Part shown: positions 29,608 through 40,500 of the stretch, piece by piece | Layout: the number at the start of each line of letters is the position of its first letter | Numbering within the stretch: position 1 is the stretch's first letter | NCBI GenBank assembly: GCA_018712245.1 | Contig: DVHE01000007.1 | Span: forward strand, 1 to 64,000 | DNA from: Candidatus Avoscillospira avicola | Lineage (GTDB): Bacteria > Bacillota > Clostridia > Oscillospirales > Oscillospiraceae | DNA length: 64,000 nt | Direction: 5' to 3' | The notes under the pieces: model-generated | What the model was told of the DNA's origin: nothing | Seen by the model: only the letters and a program-made list of their open reading frames with translations | Databases searched by the model: none | Position numbers and translations under genes: made by a program

Positions 29608-30236
29608 AAATCTTGATCGTTTCGGATGAAGAGAGCAAATATTACTGGGACTACTACCAGCCGGGCCGGCTGGATGAAGTCGACTTGATTCTGTCCTGCG
29701 GGGATCTGAAACCGGATTATCTCACGTTCCTTGTTACCATGGGCCATGCGCCGCTGCTCTATGTCCATGGCAACCACGACGGGATTTATGAGCGGCGCCC
29801 GCCGGAGGGCTGCGTGTCTGTAGAAGACCGGATCCTAAATATCGCGGGCTTGCGAATACTTGGCCTGGGAGGGAGCCTCCTCTATAGCGGCGGACCACAC
29901 CAGTATTCTGAGCGGCAGATGCGCCGGCGCATCAATAAGCTCCGCTGGAAGCTCCTGCGGGCCGGAGGCGTGGATATTGTTCTGACCCACGCCCCGGCTC
30001 GGGGCTACGGTGACGCCGATGACCTGGCGCACCGAGGCTTTGAGGCGTTTTTGCCCCTGCTGGACAAGTATAAGCCGCGGTACCTGATCCACGGCCATGT
30101 TCATATGTCCTATGGAGCGGATATCCCGCGGATGCGGAGCTATGGAGAGACGACGCTCATCAACGGCTATGAGCGCTATATCCTGGACCTGCCGGACATC
30201 CAGGTTTCCGGCTTCCTGATGCCGGCTAATTGGTGA
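29604..30236 (+). CDS. Metallophosphoesterase (GTG start overlapping upstream stop)
   Basis: LILSCGDLKPDYL, YVHGNHDG, HAPARG, YLIHGHVHM. Confidence 0.88.
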   Translation: MKILIVSDEESKYYWDYYQPGRLDEVDLILSCGDLKPDYLTFLVTMGHAPLLYVHGNHDGIYERRPPEGCVSVEDRILNIAGLRILGLGGSLLYSGGPHQYSERQMRRRINKLRWKLLRAGGVDIVLTHAPARGYGDADDLAHRGFEAFLPLLDKYKPRYLIHGHVHMSYGADIPRMRSYGETTLINGYERYILDLPDIQVSGFLMPANW

Positions 30237-30323
30237 ACTGGCGGAGCCTGGAGAAGGGAAGGCGCGAGGCTGTCAATAAAACGATGAGACTTGTTTCCCG
30301 ATTCCGTGGTTTTCGACGCGTTG

Positions 30324-30380
30324 ACGCCCTGCCCCGGCGCCTGCCGAATGACTGTTCGGCAGACGCCGGGGCAGGGCGTT
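30324..30380. terminator. Long GC-rich hairpin, terminator
   Basis: ACGCCCTGCCCCGGCG(c)CTGCCGAA...TTCGGCAG(a)CGCCGGGGCAGGGCGT. Confidence 0.75.
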
Positions 30381-30641
30381 ATATGGGATGATGGATTGCC
30401 GGCAGCGGAAGGGAACCGGAGGGGCGGTCTGCCGGAGAGAGCCCCAAGGGCGGCGGGGTGAATTGGAGCAGCCAAAGCCTGCCGCATGGACAGCGGGAGG
30501 CGCATGCGCCCGTCGGGGTTGTGACGCCGCAGCGATTGCATTGGAATTACAATGCCAAGGTTTTTCACAAAACACCATAGGCAAACGGGCGAAATTGCGA
30601 TATACTAAAGGCAGCAATCCAATGGAGAAAGGAGCACTGGT

Positions 30642-32240
30642 ATGAAGCTTGCATTTTTGGGCGCGGCTCACGAGGTGACAGGATCCAGAACGCTGCTCAG
30701 CGCGGCTGGCCACAACATTCTCATCGACTACGGCATGGAGCAAGGGGTGGATCTTTATGAAAACCCGCAGCTGCCCATGGCCGCCGGGGAGATCGAATGC
30801 GTGCTGCTGACGCATGCGCATATTGACCACTCCGGCATGATCCCGGCCTTGGTGAAGCAGGGATTCCACGGCGCTATCTATGCTACCGAGGCCACCACCA
30901 AGCTCTGCAATATCATGCTGCTGGATTCGGCGCACATCCAGGAGTCAGAGACCCAATGGCGCAACCGCAAGGCCCAGCGCTCCGGCGGCGACCTGGTCGA
31001 GCCGGTCTACACCGTTGCCGACGCGCAGGCGGCGCTGCGGCTGTTCCGCCCCTGCACCTACGGCCCCACGTATCCCATCCTGGACGGCGTGTCAATTTCC
31101 TTCCAGGATGCAGGCCACTTGCTGGGTTCTGCCAGCATTACCGTCACCGTGACGGAAAATGGAAAAACCGAGACGCTGCTTTTCTCCGGAGACTTGGGCA
31201 ATGTGAACCGCCCGTTGATCCGGGATCCGCAGATGCCCCAGGGCGCGGACTTTGTGGTGATCGAATCAACCTACGGAGACCGGCTCCACGGGCCGCGGCC
31301 GGATTACGCCGCCCAGCTTACCCGCATCCTTCAGGAGACCCTGGATCGTGGCGGCAATCTGGTGATCCCGGCCTTCTCTGTGGGCCGCACCCAGGAGCTG
31401 CTGTTCCTCCTGCGGGAGATCAAGCAGAAGGGCCTGATCCACGGCCACGACGGATTTCCGGTGTATGTGGACTCGCCCCTCTCGGTGGAGGCTACCAACA
31501 TCTATTCCGGCGGCATGATGGAGTATTACGACCAGGAGACGCTGGATCTGCTGGCCGCCGGTGTCGACCCCATTCACTTCCCGGGGCTGCGGACTTCTGT
31601 TACCAGCCAGGATTCCATGAACATCAATCTGGACCCGGAGCCCAAGGTCATCCTCTCGGCCAGCGGAATGTGCGAGGCGGGCCGCATCCGTCACCATTTG
31701 AAACATAACCTGTGGCGGCCGCAGAGTACCGTCTTATTCGTGGGCTATCAGTCCGAGGGCACCCTGGGCAGGAAGCTCCTCAACGGCGTCGCTTCCGTCA
31801 AGCTCTTTGGCGAGGAAATCCAGGTCAACGCCAAAATCGAGCAGATGGAGGGCATCAGCGGCCACGCCGACCAGAGTATGCTCCTCAAGTGGCTCTCGGC
31901 CATGACGTATAAGCCGAAAAAGGTCTTTGTCAACCACGGCGGCGACACGGTCACCGACAGCTTTGCCGCCCTGATCCGGGAAAAGCTCTCCATGGATGCC
32001 GAGGCGCCCTATAACGGCAGTATTTTCGATTTGGAGGCCATGGAGTGGCTGGCCATGGGCTTCCGCACCAAGATGGAAAAGCGCAAAGTCTCGGTGCGCA
32101 CCAATGCCGTGTTCCAGCGGCTCTATCAGGCCGGCCGGCGGCTGCTCAATGTCATCGAGAAAAACCGCGGCCTCGCCAACCGGGAGTTGGGCAAGTTTGC
32201 CGACCAGGTCACGGCGCTGTGCGACAAGTGGGATCGCTGA
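30642..32240 (+). CDS. MBL-fold beta-CASP exonuclease / RNA-processing-type hydrolase
   Basis: GAAHEVTGS, LTHAHIDHSG, ESTYGDRLH, ILSASGMCEAGRIRHHL, GISGHADQ. Confidence 0.92.
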   Translation: MKLAFLGAAHEVTGSRTLLSAAGHNILIDYGMEQGVDLYENPQLPMAAGEIECVLLTHAHIDHSGMIPALVKQGFHGAIYATEATTKLCNIMLLDSAHIQESETQWRNRKAQRSGGDLVEPVYTVADAQAALRLFRPCTYGPTYPILDGVSISFQDAGHLLGSASITVTVTENGKTETLLFSGDLGNVNRPLIRDPQMPQGADFVVIESTYGDRLHGPRPDYAAQLTRILQETLDRGGNLVIPAFSVGRTQELLFLLREIKQKGLIHGHDGFPVYVDSPLSVEATNIYSGGMMEYYDQETLDLLAAGVDPIHFPGLRTSVTSQDSMNINLDPEPKVILSASGMCEAGRIRHHLKHNLWRPQSTVLFVGYQSEGTLGRKLLNGVASVKLFGEEIQVNAKIEQMEGISGHADQSMLLKWLSAMTYKPKKVFVNHGGDTVTDSFAALIREKLSMDAEAPYNGSIFDLEAMEWLAMGFRTKMEKRKVSVRTNAVFQRLYQAGRRLLNVIEKNRGLANRELGKFADQVTALCDKWDR

Positions 32241-32313
32241 TGCGGCGCAAAATGCCGCCGGGTCGCCACGGGAGACCCGGCGGCCCGCTGCCCGTACCGC
32301 GCAGCAATAAAAA

Positions 32314-32341
32314 TTCGCCCGGCGCTTTTGCGCCGGGCGAA
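32314..32341. terminator. Bidirectional terminator
   Basis: TTCGCCCGGCGC TTTT GCGCCGGGCGAA between convergent genes. Confidence 0.85.
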
Positions 32342-32358
32342 GTATCTTTATGGGTGGA

Positions 32359-34002
<1,644 letters not shown>

Positions 34003-34201
34003 TCAATCTCCTTTGGATATTTCTACAATGTTGCTTCCGGAATGCGCTTGCAGGAGCCGATGCATCGGCCCGCGCCGCGTCAGCTGCCTTTGCAGCGGCG
34101 ATCTCCGCTGCATCTCACGGCAGTTCCCGGAAAGACCTGCCTCCGGCGGGTTCGGGCTGATGTGGGCATCAGCCTCTGCGGTATCCGGCTTGCGGCTCGG
34201 A

Positions 34202-34474
34202 TTACTCCACCACAGCCAGAATGTCGCCGACCTTAACGATGCTGTAGTCCACGTTATCCAGCTTGATTTCCTGCCCGGCGTACTTGCCGACCACTACCCT
34301 GTCACCGACCTTGACGGTCATGGGATGTTCCTCGGTGCCGGGGCCCACGGCCACGACATCGCAAATGAGGGACTTTTCCTTGGTGGAAGTGGAAAGGATG
34401 ATGCCGGAAGCGGTGGTCTCTTCCTGCTGGGCGCTCTTGACCAGCACGTTATCGGCCAACGGATTGAGTTTCAT
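34202..34474 (-). CDS. groES: Co-chaperonin GroES
   Basis: MKLNPLADNVLVKSAQQEETTASGIIL...GDRVVVGKYAGQEI. Confidence 0.97.
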   Translation of the reverse strand: MKLNPLADNVLVKSAQQEETTASGIILSTSTKEKSLICDVVAVGPGTEEHPMTVKVGDRVVVGKYAGQEIKLDNVDYSIVKVGDILAVVE

Positions 34475-34535
34475 AGTTTGGTGCCTCCTAATGTAATTCA
34501 ATATCAAGACGGGCCTATGCCCACGATCTACTGAT

Positions 34536-34562
34536 TTAGCACTCACTTACCTGGAGTGCTAA
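34536..34562 (-). promoter_or_regulatory. CIRCE element (HrcA operator)
   Basis: Perfect TTAGCACTC-N9-GAGTGCTAA. Confidence 0.97.
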
Positions 34563-34569
34563 CATGTAT

Positions 34570-34598
34570 ATAATAGTGCAGACTGCCTTATAGTTCAA
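34570..34598 (-). promoter_or_regulatory. Sigma-A type promoter of groES-groEL
   Basis: Minus strand TTGAAC-N17-TATTAT immediately upstream of CIRCE. Confidence 0.85.
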
Positions 34599-34681
34599 GG
34601 GCAAAAATTCAGAGAATTTCTGCTGAATTCACTAAATTTCCGATTGTAATCAATTTAAGAGCGGGTTATCTAAGGCACGCT

Positions 34682-35635
34682 TCAAATTGCTTCGATTATC
34701 TCGTGATCTCTCGCTTTCGACAAAAGCTGAACACCCTGCGGGGTAAAAAAGCGCAGTTTTCGGGGCGCCACGGAGAGCGAGACCTCCTCGGATGTGATGG
34801 CCTCGCCGTCCAGGTTGACGACGCTGGGCGACTGGCAGGTGATATGCAGACGATCCGTGCGGCAGTATTCAATGAGGTTGGGGTAGCGGCGATACGCTCC
34901 GCGCTTATAGTGGCCAATGGCGGTGGCCAGGCGGAAGAGATTTACCGGTTTGACCAGCAGCACATCCAGAAGGCCGTCGTCGGGCCGGGCCTCGGGCGCG
35001 GGGTGGAAGGAGCCGCCGTACCAGCAGCCGTTGCAGACGCAGACGAGGGTCTGATTGCCTTGCACGCGGCGGGCGCCGAAGTCGATGGTGTAGGGCTGGT
35101 GGATACCGCGGAAGACGTTGACCGCAGTGGAGAGGAGATACGCGCTGGAGCCGCCCACCAGCGGCAAACGGCGATAGGCCGCGATCTGGGTGCCGATCCG
35201 GGCGTCCAGGCCCAGGGAGCAGACGTTGACGCCGTAACGCTTTTCCGCGCCGGTCTTGCAAAGGATCAGGTCCAGATGGGTCTCGCAGCCATCCAGCAGC
35301 CGCTGGAGATCCCGGAAGGCGTCGGGCTGGTCAAAGAGCTTGATAAAGTCGTTTCCGGACCCGGCGGGGAAGTGGGTCACAGCGGCGTTGTCAAACTCCA
35401 CCGCGCCGTTGACCACTTCGTTGAGAGTACCGTCGCCGCCGCAGGCATAGAGGCGAATGTCGTCTCCGGCGGCAGCTGCCGCTCTGGCCCGGGTCATCAG
35501 GTCTCCTGGCCCCCGGGAGACGGCAATGGCATACGGAATGCCCCGGGCTCCCAGCACGGCGTTGGCCGCGGCTTTGATTTGGGCGGTCCGGTCACAGAGT
35601 CCGGCGGCAGGGTTGACGAGAAAGAGATGTTTCAC
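34682..35635 (-). CDS. Diacylglycerol/lipid kinase family protein (DagK/YegS-like), GTG start
   Basis: KHLFLVNPAAG, YACGGDGTLNEVVNG, FPAGSGNDFIK. Confidence 0.9.
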   Translation of the reverse strand: MKHLFLVNPAAGLCDRTAQIKAAANAVLGARGIPYAIAVSRGPGDLMTRARAAAAAGDDIRLYACGGDGTLNEVVNGAVEFDNAAVTHFPAGSGNDFIKLFDQPDAFRDLQRLLDGCETHLDLILCKTGAEKRYGVNVCSLGLDARIGTQIAAYRRLPLVGGSSAYLLSTAVNVFRGIHQPYTIDFGARRVQGNQTLVCVCNGCWYGGSFHPAPEARPDDGLLDVLLVKPVNLFRLATAIGHYKRGAYRRYPNLIEYCRTDRLHITCQSPSVVNLDGEAITSEEVSLSVAPRKLRFFTPQGVQLLSKARDHEIIEAI

Positions 35636-36759
35636 CGCGGCACCTTCTCTCCGTATAGGTAGACATAGCACAAAAGCCGTCCGTTGTAGAGCTTGCGCTT
35701 TTTGTCGGCTTTGAAACCGTAGCACCGCTCAAACTCCGGCTCTGAGGAGATGATGACTTTTTTCCAGCCATCGGCGTAGCGAAGGTGACGGCCCAGAGCG
35801 TGATAGAGCTGCTGGGCGCTCTTCTGCTCCAGCATCCGTTCCCCATAGGGCGGGTTGCAGCAGATGGTGCCCTTGTCGCAGGGCAGAGGCAGGCGAGTGG
35901 CGTCTCCCTGGCGGAAGTCGATGTACTTGGAGACGCCGGCTTTCACGGCGTTGGCCCGGGCGATCTCCAGGGAGTTTTCGTCGATATCTGTGGCCAAAAT
36001 CCGGTATTCCCCCCGGTATTCCAGGTCCTTGGCCTCGGCCCGGGCCTGCTGCCAGATCTCCTTGGGCACCGTGGGCCACCGCTCCGCGCCGAAGCTCCGG
36101 CCCAGGCCGGGGGCGCGGTTGAGCGCTGCCAGAGCCGCTTCAATGGCAATGGTGCCGCTGCCGCAGAAGGGGTCCCAGAAGAAGTCACGGCCCCGGTACC
36201 GGGCCAGGTTCACCATGGCGGCGGCCATGGTCTCGTGGAGGGGCGCTTCGTTGCCCACGGCCCGATAGCCCCGCTTGTGGAGGCTCAGGCCGGAGGTGTC
36301 CAGGAATACCTCGCAGACGTCTTTCATCAGGGAAAAGCGAATCTGGTAGATTGCGCCGGTCTCCGGCAGCCAGGTGAGACCGTATTGGGCGCCCAGCCGG
36401 TCCACAGCGGCCTTTTTCACGATGGACTGGCAGTCCGGCACCGAGTGGAGCTGGCTCGAAAGGCTGTAGCCCTTGACGGGGAACTGGCCGTCCCGGGGGA
36501 TCACCGCCTCCAGCGGCAGGGCCTTGACGCCCTGGTAGAGTTCTTCAAAGGTGCGGGCCTCAAAGCGGCCCAGCAGCAGCATTACCCGTTCGCCCATGCG
36601 AAGGCGCAGATTGGCCCGGGCCATGTCTAAAAAATCGCCGGTAAAAAAGGCGCGCCGGTCCTCCACCTTGACATCGGCAAGGCCCATGCGGCGCAGCTCA
36701 TCTCCCACCAGGCCCTCCAGGCCAAAGAGGCAGGGTACGGCAAAGGTAAATTTCTCCAT
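35632..36759 (-). CDS. THUMP-domain class I methyltransferase (RlmL/YpsC-like 23S rRNA methyltransferase)
   Basis: MEKFTFAVPCLFGLEGLVGDELRRMG, DPFCGSGTIAIEAAL, CNPPYGERM. Confidence 0.9.
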   Translation of the reverse strand: MEKFTFAVPCLFGLEGLVGDELRRMGLADVKVEDRRAFFTGDFLDMARANLRLRMGERVMLLLGRFEARTFEELYQGVKALPLEAVIPRDGQFPVKGYSLSSQLHSVPDCQSIVKKAAVDRLGAQYGLTWLPETGAIYQIRFSLMKDVCEVFLDTSGLSLHKRGYRAVGNEAPLHETMAAAMVNLARYRGRDFFWDPFCGSGTIAIEAALAALNRAPGLGRSFGAERWPTVPKEIWQQARAEAKDLEYRGEYRILATDIDENSLEIARANAVKAGVSKYIDFRQGDATRLPLPCDKGTICCNPPYGERMLEQKSAQQLYHALGRHLRYADGWKKVIISSEPEFERCYGFKADKKRKLYNGRLLCYVYLYGEKVPR

Positions 36760-36953
36760 AATCTCTCCATTCCGGCGGCGCTGCGCGCCGCGGCTTCAAA
36801 AAATGACGATTTCTTCTATGATTATAGGAGAAAACCGGTCATTTGGCAACCGTTTTCTTTGAAGGATTTTGGTTGGATACCGCTGTGCCGCAGGGCATGG
36901 ACTTTTGTCAAAAACCGTGGTAAAATGAAAAAAATCAGAAAGGGGCGTTGGGG

Positions 36954-37769
36954 ATGAACTGTATCAAATGTGGGAAAGAGATCCCGGATGGTGAACTGTT
37001 TTGCGTGGAATGCAGCCTCAATCTTCCCACAGACCGGCAGGCAGTCTCGGAAGCGCCCCGTTCGGCGGCGCCCCAGAGACGGATGCAGAAGCCTGTGCCG
37101 GTGCGCCGCACCGCGCCCCAGATGGTGGGCCCCCAAGTGCAGGCACCCAGGCGCACAGGCCTGCGGACGGCTTTGGTGATCGTCAGCTTGCTGCTGGCGG
37201 CATCGCTGGGGTTCCTGGCCTGGCAGTACGGCAACATTTTGGTGGAGCGCAACCGCCTGCGCACCAGAGCAGCCGCCCTGACTGCGGAAGAGAACCACGT
37301 CGCCGCCCTGGAAGAGCAGATCGAAACCGTCACCAAAGAGCTGGAGGAGACGGAGCAGATGCTGGCCGCCCGGAATGAGACCATCCGGGAACTGGAAAGC
37401 CAGCTTTCCGGCAGTCAGAGCAGCCAGAGCCAGAGCGAATATGACCTGACCACCGCCCAGTCCCAGTTGGATCAGCTGACGGAGGAAAACCGGCAGCTTC
37501 TGACCATGACCGAGGACCTGGAAAAAGAGCTGGAAGCGCTGGAGGATGAGCGGGATACGCTGGAAAATGCGCTGCAGCAGGCAGAGACCTACCGGGAAAA
37601 GGCTGACTTTATGGACAGCTACGTGGTGTTTGTGGAGGATGACGGTACCGGCTACTACCACACCTATTCCTGCCGGAACTTCCTCCGCAGCAAGTTCTGG
37701 GCCTACAGCCGCCGCCTGGCTGAGTCCAATGGCTATACACCCTGCCCCGTCTGCGGCGGAAAGCCTTAA
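36954..37769 (+). CDS. Zinc-ribbon / TM / coiled-coil protein with C-terminal HxxxC...CPVC motif
   Basis: CIKCGKEIPDGELFCVEC N-term; TM LVIVSLLLAASLGFLAW; long coiled coil; YYHTYSCRNFLRSKFWAYSRRLAESNGYTPCPVC C-term. Confidence 0.8.
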   Translation: MNCIKCGKEIPDGELFCVECSLNLPTDRQAVSEAPRSAAPQRRMQKPVPVRRTAPQMVGPQVQAPRRTGLRTALVIVSLLLAASLGFLAWQYGNILVERNRLRTRAAALTAEENHVAALEEQIETVTKELEETEQMLAARNETIRELESQLSGSQSSQSQSEYDLTTAQSQLDQLTEENRQLLTMTEDLEKELEALEDERDTLENALQQAETYREKADFMDSYVVFVEDDGTGYYHTYSCRNFLRSKFWAYSRRLAESNGYTPCPVCGGKP

Positions 37770-37800
37770 AGGGCTGCCCATTGGGGGATGAATAAAATTG

Positions 37801-38036
37801 CGCCCCCGGCTCTCGTGGAGAGAGCCGGGGGCGCGAGACTTTCAAAACTACAAAAAGCTTCCGCGACAGAGCAGCGGGGGATGGGTAACAGGGGGCAAAG
37901 AACCCCCGAAGGTGAATTGCCCGCAGGGCAAGAGAAGCTGGCCTGGGCCATGCGCGTTCAATCAGGGTGTTTTTGCAACTTTAAGAAAGTTGCAAAAACT
38001 AAGGCAGCGTGGAGAAAACACTTTTTCGACACGCTG
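37801..38036. other. Hairpin island in convergent intergenic region (five hairpins)
   Basis: Stems at 37801-37833, 37891-37907, 37917-37931, 37969-37999, 38005-38036. Confidence 0.8.
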
Positions 38037-38042
38037 GGGCGG

Positions 38043-38744
38043 TCAGCCGCGGGCCAGCGCTTCCGCCAGCGCCTCCGCCACCCGGGCGCAGTGGGCGGCA
38101 GCGGCGGCTTCAAAGGTGGGGTAGTCCACCTCTGCTGCGCCGTCGGCCTGGTCGGAGATGGCCCGGAGGATCACAAAGGGCAGGCCATTGCGGACGGCGC
38201 CCTGGGCGATGGCGGCGCCCTCCATCTCGGCGCAGTCGCCGTGGAACTGCTCTACCAGCCGCGTCTTGACCTCTCGGCTGCAAATGAACTGGTCACCGCT
38301 GACCACGCGGCCCGGGATTGCCTGACGGCTGGGGTCCACGATGCGGCTGGCCTCCAGCGCCAGCTGGGAGAGCGTTTCGTCGGCCGGGAAGGACGGCGCC
38401 TGTCCCGGCACTTGGCCGGGGGCGTAGCCGAACACGGTGACGTCCACGTCGTGCTGCACGGCGTCGGTGGAGACTACAATGTCGCCAATGCGCAGGGCAG
38501 GGCTCAGGGCTCCGGCGATGCCGGTGTTGACGAGATGGGTTACGGCAAAGCGGTCACACAGGCACTGGACGCACAGCGCGGCGTTGACCTTGCCCACACC
38601 GCACTGCACCACCACGGCCGGAGTGCCCCGGAGCGTGCCCTCATAGAAGGTCATACCGGCGGCGCGGGTGACGGTCGGCGCGTCCATGGCGGCCTGGAGC
38701 GTCTTGACTTCCTGCTCCATGGCGCCGATGATTCCAAGTTTCAT
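38043..38744 (-). CDS. mtnN: 5'-methylthioadenosine/S-adenosylhomocysteine nucleosidase
   Basis: MKLGIIGAMEQEVKTL, GVGKVNAAL, VNTGIAGAL, EMEGAAIAQ. Confidence 0.93.
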   Translation of the reverse strand: MKLGIIGAMEQEVKTLQAAMDAPTVTRAAGMTFYEGTLRGTPAVVVQCGVGKVNAALCVQCLCDRFAVTHLVNTGIAGALSPALRIGDIVVSTDAVQHDVDVTVFGYAPGQVPGQAPSFPADETLSQLALEASRIVDPSRQAIPGRVVSGDQFICSREVKTRLVEQFHGDCAEMEGAAIAQGAVRNGLPFVILRAISDQADGAAEVDYPTFEAAAAAHCARVAEALAEALARG

Positions 38745-38753
38745 GGGTTCACC

Positions 38754-39230
38754 TCATTCAGGATACCGGAGCGTCTCCGGCGCGGCTTTTTCCAATACCT
38801 CCAGGTATCGTGCGGCGTGGTACCGGGCCATGGGCAGATTCATATCCAGGTAGTTTCCGCAGTCCTGGGCGGCAGCGCCGGGAATCTCCCCGGTGAAGTC
38901 CCGGATGAACCGGAAGGTCTCCCGCAGCAGCGGCAAAATACCCGCTGGGGTCTCGTCTCCGGCCACCAGCAGATAAAATCCGGTTCGGCAGCCCATGGGG
39001 CCGAAATAGATGATGCGATCTTTCCAAACCGGATGGTTGCGGAGGAAGGTGGCGCCCAGGTGCTCCAGGGCGTGGACTTCGGCGGTGTTCATCACCGGCT
39101 CGAAGTTGGGGCGCGTCATGCGCAAATCGAAGGTGGTCACGGTCTCGGCGCCCAGCTGATCCTGCCGGGAGACGTATACACCCGGCAGCAGACGCAGGTG
39201 ATCCACCGTAAAGCTGGCAATTTTCTCCAT
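38754..39230 (-). CDS. luxS: S-ribosylhomocysteine lyase
   Basis: SFTVDHLRLLPGVYVSR, EVHALEHLGATFLRN, IIYFGPMGCRTGFYL. Confidence 0.95.
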   Translation of the reverse strand: MEKIASFTVDHLRLLPGVYVSRQDQLGAETVTTFDLRMTRPNFEPVMNTAEVHALEHLGATFLRNHPVWKDRIIYFGPMGCRTGFYLLVAGDETPAGILPLLRETFRFIRDFTGEIPGAAAQDCGNYLDMNLPMARYHAARYLEVLEKAAPETLRYPE

Positions 39231-39233
39231 AGC

Positions 39234-40337
39234 TTACACCGTCACCAATTCATAGTCCATGGAACCCAGGCCGATTTTTTCCGCGTGTTCCGTACCGGAG
39301 CGCCAGTTGGTGGTGGGATGGGTGCCGCTGAAGCGATCCGGCGCGCCGGCCCGCTCTGCTAGAATGCTCATGGGATTCACCGGCTGGCGATTGACCGCGT
39401 CGGCACTGGCCACATCCACGGCCACCGGGTCGAAGGAGGCGAACATACCGACGTCGGGGACGATGGCGGCGTCGCTCTCGGGGTGGCAGTCGCAGTTGGG
39501 GGAAACCTGGTTGACGATATTGATATGGAAGTTGGGGCGTCCGTCCACTACGGCCTTGGCGTATTCCGCGATTTTGCAGTTGAGGTTCTCAAAGGTTTCG
39601 TCGTGGGCGGGGGTGATGGCGTCCTTGGGACAGACGCCGATGCACCGTCCGCAGCCGGCGCAGCGGGTGTGGTCGATGGTGCAGCGCTTGTCGGCGATGT
39701 GGGGCGCGTCATGGGCGCAGATTTTGACGCAGGCGCCGCAGCCGATGCACAATTCCTGATCCACCGTGGGCTTGCCGGCGGAGTGCATCTCCATCTTGCC
39801 GGCCCGGGAGCCGCTGCCCATACCCAGGTTTTTGAGGGCGCCGCCGAAGCCGGTACACTCATGGCCCTTGAAGTGGTTGAGGGAGATGACGATGTCGGCG
39901 TCCATAATGGCCCGGCCGATTTTGGCGGTCTTGCAGAGGATACCGCCGTTGACCGGCACTTCTACATCGTCGGTGCCCTTGAGGCCGTCCCCGATGAGAA
40001 TCTGGCAGCCGGTGGCGTAGGGGCTGAAGCCGTTGCGCAGCGCCGTGTCCAGATGGTCCAGGGCGTTCTTCCGGGAGCCGACATAGAGGGTGTTGCAGTC
40101 GGTGAGGAAGGGGTATCCGCCCAGCTCCTTGACGTAATCGGCGACGTACCGGGCAAAGTTGGGGCGGAGAAACGCCAGATTGCCCAGCTCGCCGAAGTGG
40201 ATTTTAATGGCCACATATTTTCCATGGAAATCGATCTTGTCCATACCTGCGGCCTGCATCAGCTTCCGCAGCTTCGTCTCGTGATTCTGTCCGTTTTTCA
40301 TGCGAAAATCGGTAAAATATACAGTTGAACGTTCCAT
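39234..40337 (-). CDS. DUF362 domain protein with two 4Fe-4S motifs
   Basis: CIGCGACVKIC and CAGCGRCIGVCPKDAI; RBS GGAGGG. Confidence 0.9.
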   Translation of the reverse strand: MERSTVYFTDFRMKNGQNHETKLRKLMQAAGMDKIDFHGKYVAIKIHFGELGNLAFLRPNFARYVADYVKELGGYPFLTDCNTLYVGSRKNALDHLDTALRNGFSPYATGCQILIGDGLKGTDDVEVPVNGGILCKTAKIGRAIMDADIVISLNHFKGHECTGFGGALKNLGMGSGSRAGKMEMHSAGKPTVDQELCIGCGACVKICAHDAPHIADKRCTIDHTRCAGCGRCIGVCPKDAITPAHDETFENLNCKIAEYAKAVVDGRPNFHINIVNQVSPNCDCHPESDAAIVPDVGMFASFDPVAVDVASADAVNRQPVNPMSILAERAGAPDRFSGTHPTTNWRSGTEHAEKIGLGSMDYELVTV

Positions 40338-40500
40338 TTTGGACCCTCCCGGCATATGGATTTCTTTTTATACTATACCCCATGCGCGGCCCCTCTGTCA
40401 AATCTGCGGCCGCAAAAAAAGAGATAGCTATTCTGCCGCGGCTTTGGTATAATATAATGGAATCTGCCATACTGGGCCTCCGGGCCGGAAAGGAGCCGCC

